Assembly: GCA_002497245.1 (NCBI GenBank)
Contig: DANB01000013.1
Span: 11,656 to 33,167 of the forward strand
Length of the DNA stretch: 21,512 bases
Source of the DNA: Euryarchaeota archaeon UBA439
Lineage (GTDB): Archaea > Thermoplasmatota > Poseidoniia > Poseidoniales > Thalassarchaeaceae
Direction: 5' to 3'
Under the pieces are notes generated by a model. The model was not told the DNA's origin. It worked only from the letters and a program-made list of their open reading frames with translations, and did no database searches. Of the stretch, positions 16,118 through 21,512 are shown one piece after another (position 1 is the first letter of the stretch; every line of letters starts with the position of its first letter). The position numbers and the translations under genes were made by a program.

Positions 16118-16786
16118 TTGTCTGGGTCTAAATTTTTCAAATTGGCAAAAAAAGTGCCCACAACAACTTGGAGCTCCCCCGACCCAATGTCCACTAAGCC
16201 CAAATTTAATACTTTAGTAATACTAATAATCGGCTTGTGGATATTTGGAACAGGAGATGCAGTAATAATTGCAGCAGGACTTGGCGTAGCCCCTTGGACC
16301 GTTTTAGCGCAAGGAATCGGAATCCAATTCGATTGGACAATTGGCCAAGCAACATTTTTTATTAGCGTAGTAGTCCTTTTTTTGTGGATCCCGTTAAGAG
16401 AAAAGCCAGGAATAGGAACAATTCTGAATGCAATATTAATTGCAGTAGCAATTGATGTTATGGAACCATATCTCCCACACCCTGAAGAACAATTTTATCA
16501 GTTAATCCAAGTATTATTAGGAACAATATTAGTTGGTATAGGCAGTGGTTTTTATTTGACTGCAAACTTAGGGCCTGGACCACGCGATGGGTGGATGACA
16601 GGACTCCAAAGAATTACTAATATTCCAATTGGTAGAGTCCGAACAACAATCGAGATAATAGCACTATTAATCGGTTGGAAACTTGGAGGCGTATTTGGTA
16701 TCGGTACAATTATTTTTGCGATTTTGATAGGGCCCGTAGTAGCTCTATTCTTACAATTAACGGATAGGATATGGGGCAATTCTTGA
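16118..16786 (+). CDS. YczE/YitT-like integral membrane protein
   Basis: From TTG 16118 the product is 222 residues; from ATG 16187 it would be 199. It has about five to six membrane helices. Diagnostic segments are GLGVAPWTVLAQGI after the first helix, a second helix followed by IPLREKPGIGTILNAILIA, and a repeat-like GSGFYLTANLGPGPRDGWM, followed by IPIGRVRTTIEI. The pattern of a helix, a G-x-x-PW or GPGPRD loop, and a regulator-like RVRT segment is that of YczE/YyaS/YitT-type membrane proteins, whose biochemical role is not established. The TTG start has a well-spaced AGGTGAG upstream; the ATG starts closer to helix 1 but has no good ribosome binding site. The short polar N-terminal extension carries no recognisable domain. 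Confidence 0.8.
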   Translation: MSGSKFFKLAKKVPTTTWSSPDPMSTKPKFNTLVILIIGLWIFGTGDAVIIAAGLGVAPWTVLAQGIGIQFDWTIGQATFFISVVVLFLWIPLREKPGIGTILNAILIAVAIDVMEPYLPHPEEQFYQLIQVLLGTILVGIGSGFYLTANLGPGPRDGWMTGLQRITNIPIGRVRTTIEIIALLIGWKLGGVFGIGTIIFAILIGPVVALFLQLTDRIWGNS

Positions 16787-16892
16787 AGCGAATTGTAAAC
16801 ACATAAACTATCCCAAATCCTTCTAATATTTTACCAGATATAGCACTGAGATATTTCAATGTCCTTATCTGCTAATACGCATTCCGAGGTAT
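16787..16892. other. Longest intergenic gap (106 bp)
   Basis: This AT-rich spacer separates the membrane protein gene from the transsulfuration enzyme gene. It holds a pyrimidine-rich stretch (TCCTTCTAATATTTTACC, about 16817-16834) that could end the upstream transcript, and a GAGGT 2 nt before ATG 16893. No convincing TATA box sits at the leaderless distance, and no RNA gene or repeat was seen. Confidence 0.4.
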
Positions 16893-18095
16893 ATGGAGGA
16901 CAACAATACCGACAAACAGTTCGCGACAAAGGCCATACATTCTGGAATGGTGGAAATTGAGGGAGCGGCATCGACTCCGATCTTTTTATCCTCAACTTAC
17001 AGGCTTACCGATGAAAAATACAAGGGATGGGCAGAAGGTCTACACCACAGTGTAGTCTATTCAAGAATTTCCAGCATTAACTCAGAAGTAGTGTCAGCAA
17101 AACTTGCAGCATTAGAAGGTGCTGAAGATGCAGAGGTATTTTCTAGTGGTATGGCTGCAATTTCAACAACTCTACTAACGCTATTATCGAAAGGTGACCA
17201 TATTGTAGCAACTCCAGACTGTTATGGAGGAACTTATGCTCTACTTACAGATATATTGCCAAGAATGGGAATTGAAGTCACTATGGCAGATATTAGAGAT
17301 CCTTCAAGTTACGAGCAGGCAATTCAGGAGAACACAAAGGTTCTGTACGTGGAGACAATGACCAATCCGACCCTCAAGGTTTGCAACCTCTCTGCAATGG
17401 CAAATATAGCCAAAGAGAACGGATTAATTTCTGTTGTTGACAACACATTCGTATCTCCATGGTCTTGCAATCCAATTGAAATGGGATTTGATATAGTGCT
17501 TCATTCGGGAACTAAATATCTTGGTGGGCATTCCGATTTAACTGCAGGATTTGTAGCTGGTAAGAAACAACTTGTTGCAGAAATATTCCATAATAAGATA
17601 TACCTCGGAGGAGCAGCAGACCCTCATATGTGTTATTTATTGGAGAGAGGAATGAGGACATTACATGCTAGGATGCCTATTCATGCATCTAATTCCGCTG
17701 AGATAGCAAAGAGATTGGAAAATCATGATATGATTGAAAAAGTAATTCATACATCACTACCAAGCCATCCTGACTTTGAGATAGCCAATAAAACGATGTC
17801 TAGAGGCAGCGGCATGTTAGCATTCGTAATCAAAGGTGGAGATGATGCGGCTCTGAAGTTTATGAAATCTTTAGAGTTGATTTTCGAGGCAACCAGCTTA
17901 GGAGGGGTGGAAAGCCTTGTTGAATGCCCATTTAATTCTAGTCACATGTTCGTCCCTGAAGAAGTTAGATTCGAAGCAGGAGTAGTCCCCGGTTTCGTGA
18001 GAATGAGCGTCGGAATTGAAGATGTTGAAGACATCTGGAAAGATATTGAACAGGGATTAGTTGCTTCCGCAGAATTACTTGCCACTAGAGCATAG
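16893..18095 (+). CDS. Cystathionine gamma-synthase / transsulfuration-type PLP enzyme
   Basis: The 400-residue enzyme belongs to the Cys/Met metabolism PLP family (fold type I). The cofactor lysine is K208 in HSGTKYLGGHSD, the pyridine-nitrogen Asp is D183 (VVDNTFVSPW), and Y111 in DCYGGTY stacks on PLP. Y56 and R58 (VYSR) contribute phosphate contacts from the partner subunit. SLGGVESLVECP and VPGFVRMSVGIED supply the C-terminal substrate-binding region. Members make or cleave cystathionine, sulfhydrylate acyl-homoserine, or degrade Met or Cys; sequence alone does not separate these. The usual NPT triplet after YSR is replaced by SINS (residues 61-64), an uncommon feature. It is followed by a LysE-type exporter only 8 nt after its stop, so the exported substrate may be a product of this enzyme. 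Confidence 0.9.
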   Translation: MEDNNTDKQFATKAIHSGMVEIEGAASTPIFLSSTYRLTDEKYKGWAEGLHHSVVYSRISSINSEVVSAKLAALEGAEDAEVFSSGMAAISTTLLTLLSKGDHIVATPDCYGGTYALLTDILPRMGIEVTMADIRDPSSYEQAIQENTKVLYVETMTNPTLKVCNLSAMANIAKENGLISVVDNTFVSPWSCNPIEMGFDIVLHSGTKYLGGHSDLTAGFVAGKKQLVAEIFHNKIYLGGAADPHMCYLLERGMRTLHARMPIHASNSAEIAKRLENHDMIEKVIHTSLPSHPDFEIANKTMSRGSGMLAFVIKGGDDAALKFMKSLELIFEATSLGGVESLVECPFNSSHMFVPEEVRFEAGVVPGFVRMSVGIEDVEDIWKDIEQGLVASAELLATRA

Positions 18096-18103
18096 TGGTT
18101 AAT

Positions 18104-18697
18104 ATGGAATCAGAACTTTTGGGGCAATTCTTGATTTTCACAATTGCAATGTGTTTTTCTCCTGGTCCGAATAATGTCCTTTGTGCAGCACATGGCTCAC
18201 AACACGGTTTCAAAAAAACACTGCCTTTAATTTCGGGAATGGCCATTGGTTGGTCTGCATTAGGAATATTTGTAGGAGGAGCGACAGTATTCATTGAGAA
18301 AAATCAGTCATTCTTCGATTTATTGACATATTTAGGTGCTATTTATATTGCATATTTGGGATACCAAGTTTTTCAATCATCACCGATATCAGAAGACGAA
18401 CAAAAGAGTACCAAATTGGGCCCAATTACTGGTATAATTTTGCAAGTAGTCAATGGTAAAGCATGGATTCATTTCCTAGTATTGATGACTCAATTTGGGC
18501 TTTTATTTGGTTCAGGCTTTGGAGCAAAGGTTATGCTTGTTGGATTAAATCTTGTATTTGGTTTGCCCGCCGTTATGACCTGGGCCGGTTTTGGGACTCA
18601 ACTTAGAAAATTATTCACAACTACTAAGTCCGCTACAATGTTAAATCGAGGAATGGGTTTTTCATTAATTTCAGTTGCAATATGGATCGTAATTTAA
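18104..18697 (+). CDS. LysE/RhtB-family exporter
   Basis: The 197-residue product has about six hydrophobic segments. FSPGPNNVLCAAHGSQHGFK at the N terminus is the RhtB/LysE signature (PGP, then G-x-x-x-GF), and VNGKAWIHFL is the mid-protein equivalent of the family NPKA region. Such proteins export homoserine, threonine, cysteine/O-acetylserine or lysine. ATG 18104 gives the usual start close to helix 1; a GTG at 18095 overlapping the upstream TAG would add three residues. The tight spacing behind the transsulfuration enzyme makes a sulfur-amino-acid or homoserine-type cargo the best guess. It is distinct from the LysE-type gene at 6324-6962. Its stop is 3 nt from the stop of the opposing gene. 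Confidence 0.87.
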   Translation: MESELLGQFLIFTIAMCFSPGPNNVLCAAHGSQHGFKKTLPLISGMAIGWSALGIFVGGATVFIEKNQSFFDLLTYLGAIYIAYLGYQVFQSSPISEDEQKSTKLGPITGIILQVVNGKAWIHFLVLMTQFGLLFGSGFGAKVMLVGLNLVFGLPAVMTWAGFGTQLRKLFTTTKSATMLNRGMGFSLISVAIWIVI

Positions 18698-18700
18698 CAA

Positions 18701-20401
18701 TCAGGGGGGCGTCAACTTTCCAGCACCCGATATTTCAGCTAATTTTTCCATTGCATGCACATAATCATTTTTTGCATCAGCACTATTTCCATTTAGAATT
18801 CTTGTTGCAGAATCCCATAGCATACGCAATGCAGGAACCCAGTCGCTACCCTTATCTCTTGAAGCAGAATCAAATCTCCAAGCATCAGATTCAGTTCTGT
18901 CATGTACGACAAGCCAAGCCCATCCCATTGCAGCATCCAAATCTTTTCCTTTCCTAGCCAAAGACACAGTGGAAGCAACACCGTCGTCGCCAGCCTTTCT
19001 GATTAGCTTATCAGCGAAACTAAGTGGTTTAGGTAATGAAACGTCACTCCAAGGCAAAGAATCCAACTTTTTCGCAGTTGAAAGATTATTCTTCAACTCT
19101 CTCAAAAACGCACCAAAACCTTGCTTTCGTTGTAATTGTTTATTGTAAATTTCTTCTGCTTCTTCCCCATTTAATTCGAACATTTGATCTAGAATAGTGA
19201 GCCCATGATCTTTCCATAAAGAAACTAGTAGAGGATGGCAAGCATTTTCTTCAAATCTTACAACCTTTTCTTCCAATTCAAAAGTAAAACCATCTTGCCT
19301 TACATGTATTCCAGTTTCTATATTCTCTAATACAGCGGAAATCGCCTCCTTTTCATCTTCACTTCCTGATAAAAAATCTAAGAAATCTTTCTTCGAATCA
19401 TTATCAAACCAATTATTCCCACTAACGTAGCCGTCATCAATCGAGTTCAAGATACTTTTACGGCACTCTCTTCCCAACGAAGAATCTTCTAAAGCCATCG
19501 ACATCCAAGCAAGTAATATTTCATTTAATTTTTCTAATCCTTCGGCCGGTAAAGCCCGATCTTCAGGCCAACCTATAGGCCTCCACATCCATTCAGCATC
19601 AACAATTTCAGAAATTTTCGGAGGAAGCATTGTTAGTGCTATTGATGGAACGAAACCCTCTTCCGTTTTAGCAAGAGAACTCTGAGATAAACCAGCCACA
19701 ACACCATTTTGGAATGTGATTTTTAACCACCCTGCATCTGAAAATGTATTGTTCTTTACGGTATCTTCGTCCAATCCCTTACTCCACCTTACTTTATCTC
19801 CAGAGAATTTAATAGAAGAAAATTCCAAAGCCGCCTCGATCCAATTTCCGGGCGGTTTCGGACTCATCCCTGTGTATTCAAAACCATCTTTCCAAGAAAA
19901 AAACCAGTGCCCTGATTTTGCATGTTCATCCCAAACTAACATTCTTAATTTATGATTTTTATAATTCTGAATTGCAGCTTGGTGTGCTTGTTTCCCGTTA
20001 CCTCTTCTAATAAAACTCGAAGTGCCATATATCGGATTATTGAACACAGCTACTGTTGAGTGATCTCCATCGAGAGCAGCCAATAAACTCCCAGCCAATG
20101 CTCGAGAAACCATACAACCTCTCCTTTTCACCATTCTTCTAGCTAACCATTTCCTATCATGCCGCTTTTTCGAAACATATTCAATCTCTTTCAAACTTGC
20201 AGCCATCATATCTCTTCTAGGCCTGCCAAGTTCTGCGTTAATTTCTGGCAAGAATATTTTTGGATCTTCTAAAAGTGCATCTAAGTCTTTTTCTAACCTT
20301 TGTTGTATTTGTTTAGATGCCTGTTTTATGCCGCGTACTTTGACCTTCTTCCTACGATTTTTATCGCCAGGAAATCTAACTTCTGCGGGTGGGCGAGCCA
20401 T
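18701..20401 (-). CDS. Large Trp-rich protein of unknown function
   Basis: I do not recognise this family. From ATG 20401 the product is 566 residues (a TTG at 20410 would add three). It has no signal peptide or membrane segment, so it is probably cytoplasmic. The first ~100 residues are strongly basic (PGDKNRRKKVKVRG; KKRHDRKWLARRMVKRRG) and helical, suggesting nucleic-acid or ribosome contact. A central part is rich in Trp and aromatics (VFNNPIYGTSSFIRRGNGKQ; HWFFSWKDGFEYTGMSPKPP; EWMWRPIGWPED), and the last ~200 residues are acidic-basic helices. About 19 Trp residues are present, a high share. No Walker, zinc or known catalytic motif is seen. Codon usage and composition look like those of its neighbours, so a native gene is likely. 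It lies 52 bp after dphB on the same strand, with a small inverted repeat between them. Confidence 0.8.
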   Translation of the reverse strand: MARPPAEVRFPGDKNRRKKVKVRGIKQASKQIQQRLEKDLDALLEDPKIFLPEINAELGRPRRDMMAASLKEIEYVSKKRHDRKWLARRMVKRRGCMVSRALAGSLLAALDGDHSTVAVFNNPIYGTSSFIRRGNGKQAHQAAIQNYKNHKLRMLVWDEHAKSGHWFFSWKDGFEYTGMSPKPPGNWIEAALEFSSIKFSGDKVRWSKGLDEDTVKNNTFSDAGWLKITFQNGVVAGLSQSSLAKTEEGFVPSIALTMLPPKISEIVDAEWMWRPIGWPEDRALPAEGLEKLNEILLAWMSMALEDSSLGRECRKSILNSIDDGYVSGNNWFDNDSKKDFLDFLSGSEDEKEAISAVLENIETGIHVRQDGFTFELEEKVVRFEENACHPLLVSLWKDHGLTILDQMFELNGEEAEEIYNKQLQRKQGFGAFLRELKNNLSTAKKLDSLPWSDVSLPKPLSFADKLIRKAGDDGVASTVSLARKGKDLDAAMGWAWLVVHDRTESDAWRFDSASRDKGSDWVPALRMLWDSATRILNGNSADAKNDYVHAMEKLAEISGAGKLTPP

Positions 20402-20421
20402 GTTATACAATTAACGGAAAC

Positions 20422-20446
20422 ATCGACCCCCCTTGAGTTCGTCGAT
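20422..20446. repeat. Short inverted repeat between dphB and the unknown gene
   Basis: ATCGAC (20422-20427) and GTCGAT (20441-20446) are perfect 6-bp arms around a 13-nt loop that contains a run of C. It lies in the gap after the dphB stop and 20 nt before the downstream start. It could be an operator or RNA hairpin, or chance. Confidence 0.3.
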
Positions 20447-20453
20447 TGGATGG

Positions 20454-21266
20454 TCAAACAATTTCCCTACGTTCAAAGGCGTCAATTTCATTCTGATTCA
20501 TTTTAGAGGGGATAATCAAACAATGAATCCAACCATCATTGTATTTTGATATTTCAGAGAGATTGCCAGCAACTATTTTCTGAGAATCTAATGATATATC
20601 ACTTAGTAGAATCCCATCGAAGTCTTTTACTCGTGGGGATAAATTATTTCCTCCCTCAACCAACTTCTCTTCCATTTTTTTTAAGATTCTTAATGCACCC
20701 AGAGGGCTCATCGGAGTCGGTTTTTCAACCCCCATCCCAGTTGGGTCTAAATCTAATAGAACAAGAGTATGAAGATTATTTTCATAGTTTCTATAAATCA
20801 TCTCTAAAGGAGATGAAGGCAAATAATTTCCATAGGAATAAGGAATAGTAACTTGCCTCCCAAATCTATAGGACTGCAATCCTGATAATGATACAGCAAG
20901 CGCTGTAGCAGTAATCCCCGGTATAACATTGAAATTTACGCCTAATTCATCACACCTTGCTTCTAAATCAACATGAGTGGTAGCTTGCATGGGGTCTCCA
21001 ACAATTAGTAACGCAACAGGTACTTCTTTGGCCAATTTCAATAATTCTTCAGGATCTTCAACCTGAGGCCTCATTATCCTCTTCCAATTTCCTATAAAAC
21101 TCTCTAACCGCTCTTCTTGATCAGGCGGTAAAATAGCAGTATATCCTTCTAAAAATCTATGAGAACACGCTTTCCCTACATCGATTGCTACCTTACTCAT
21201 GTAATCTAAATTACCAGGCCCCAAGCCAATGAGCCACAAGCCAGCCGACAATCTCTCCTCCGTCAT
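20454..21266 (-). CDS. dphB: Diphthine synthase
   Basis: The 270-residue enzyme (Dph5/DphB) uses S-adenosylmethionine to trimethylate the modified histidine of translation elongation factor 2, the second stage of diphthamide synthesis, which occurs in archaea and eukaryotes. The tetrapyrrole-methylase-like fold is evident: GLWLIGLGPGNLDYMS at the N terminus, GDPMQATTHVDL at about 90-101 (family GDP-x-x-ATTH), VIPGITATAL at ~114-123, and SYRFGRQVTIPYSYGNYLPS (132-151). Length is normal. Upstream in-frame ATGs at 21293 and 21296 would add ten or so residues (MMCRRLAPFT) that do not look like the family start, so ATG 21266 is preferred. It is head to head with a Trm5-like gene, and downstream lies the unknown 566-residue gene, possibly cotranscribed. 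Confidence 0.93.
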   Translation of the reverse strand: MTEERLSAGLWLIGLGPGNLDYMSKVAIDVGKACSHRFLEGYTAILPPDQEERLESFIGNWKRIMRPQVEDPEELLKLAKEVPVALLIVGDPMQATTHVDLEARCDELGVNFNVIPGITATALAVSLSGLQSYRFGRQVTIPYSYGNYLPSSPLEMIYRNYENNLHTLVLLDLDPTGMGVEKPTPMSPLGALRILKKMEEKLVEGGNNLSPRVKDFDGILLSDISLDSQKIVAGNLSEISKYNDGWIHCLIIPSKMNQNEIDAFERREIV

Positions 21267-21303
21267 GGTGAAGGGGGCTAACCGCCTGCACATCATGAAC
21301 GTG

Positions 21304-21512
21304 ATGCGACATTTACTAGTGCCAAATAGGAAAGTACAGGCTGTTTTAACTGAAATTACAAAGTATGATTGGTTATCTAAGGGGCATAGGATTTTCTCTT
21401 CAGAAGACGGGAATAACCGACTAATCCCATTATCTGTATCTGCAGACGTAAATTTGCCCGAACCTCTATGTGATTTCGAAATAGTTTTCTCAGAAGGGAA
21501 ACCAAATGAAAC
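21304..21512 (+). CDS. Trm5-like tRNA (guanine-37) methyltransferase, N-terminal part (cut by window end)
   Basis: The reading frame is open to the last base, giving about 69 residues from ATG 21304. The segment MRHLLVPNRKVQAVLTEITK, followed by DWLSKGHRIFSS, RLIPL and DFEIVFSEG, matches by eye the D1 domain that opens archaeal Trm5 (hydrophobic strand, helix, L-x-K-G/D-x-x-I, short strand LPL, then F-E). Trm5 methylates N1 of G37 in tRNA; related Taw2/TYW2 enzymes make wybutosine. The SAM-binding catalytic domain lies outside the window, so the assignment is provisional. In-frame ATGs also exist at 21265 and 21295; 21304 avoids overlap with dphB. Lying beside dphB, it would make a small translation-modification neighbourhood. 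Confidence 0.6.
   Translation, partial: MRHLLVPNRKVQAVLTEITKYDWLSKGHRIFSSEDGNNRLIPLSVSADVNLPEPLCDFEIVFSEGKPNE

Noticed and set aside
1..21512. Mobile elements, prophage, toxin-antitoxin or defence systems, tRNA or rRNA genes
   Set aside because: No transposase, integrase, terminal inverted repeats, nuclease-type defence genes or tRNA-like T-loop sequences in gaps were found; genes are densely packed housekeeping and envelope functions.

Overview
This window looks like a compact, AT-rich euryarchaeal chromosome segment, most probably from a marine Thermoplasmata-type lineage (Candidatus Poseidoniales, Marine Group II). The archaeal assignment rests on a stand-alone diphthine synthase (dphB), a geranylgeranyl-reductase-family flavoprotein, a Trm5-like tRNA methyltransferase start at the right edge, and TATA-like boxes centred about 25-27 nt upstream of several start codons. 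That spacing is expected of leaderless archaeal transcripts, while genes inside operons carry AGGTG-type ribosome binding sites. The lineage is inferred from gene content and composition; no 16S or tRNA gene is present to confirm it.

Layout, left to right. (1) 1-421: 3' end of a Pro/Lys-rich protein with a C-terminal zinc ribbon, meeting a TauE/SafE permease (minus strand) stop to stop. (2) 1273-6962, plus strand: moeA, uvrA, a Bax-inhibitor-1-like membrane protein and a LysE-type exporter; the last two are 4 nt apart. (3) 6964-10000, minus strand: two tandem paralogous Asp-box (BNR) lipoproteins with a TATA-like box in front of the pair. (4) 10052-15714, minus strand: geranylgeranyl-reductase-like enzyme, HAD phosphatase, MMPL/RND transporter and extended SDR, which could form a lipid-modification and transport module. 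(5) 15797-18697, plus strand: cutA, a YczE/YitT-like membrane protein, a transsulfuration PLP enzyme and a second LysE/RhtB exporter immediately behind it. (6) 18701-21266, minus strand: a large Trp-rich protein of unknown function and dphB. (7) 21304 to the right edge, plus strand: start of a Trm5-like methyltransferase, head to head with dphB.

The functional mix is housekeeping (MoCo synthesis, nucleotide excision repair, EF-2 diphthamide, tRNA G37 modification) interleaved with envelope functions (six membrane transporters or membrane proteins and two surface lipoproteins). No mobile element, CRISPR array, tRNA, rRNA or phage gene was seen. No gene-free stretch exceeds about 110 bases. All three convergent gene pairs end within 0, 1 and 3 nt of each other. 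The parts least explained by known families are the 566-residue protein at 18701-20401, the pair of Asp-box lipoproteins, and the basic zinc-ribbon protein at the left edge. I do not see a clearly new multi-gene system.
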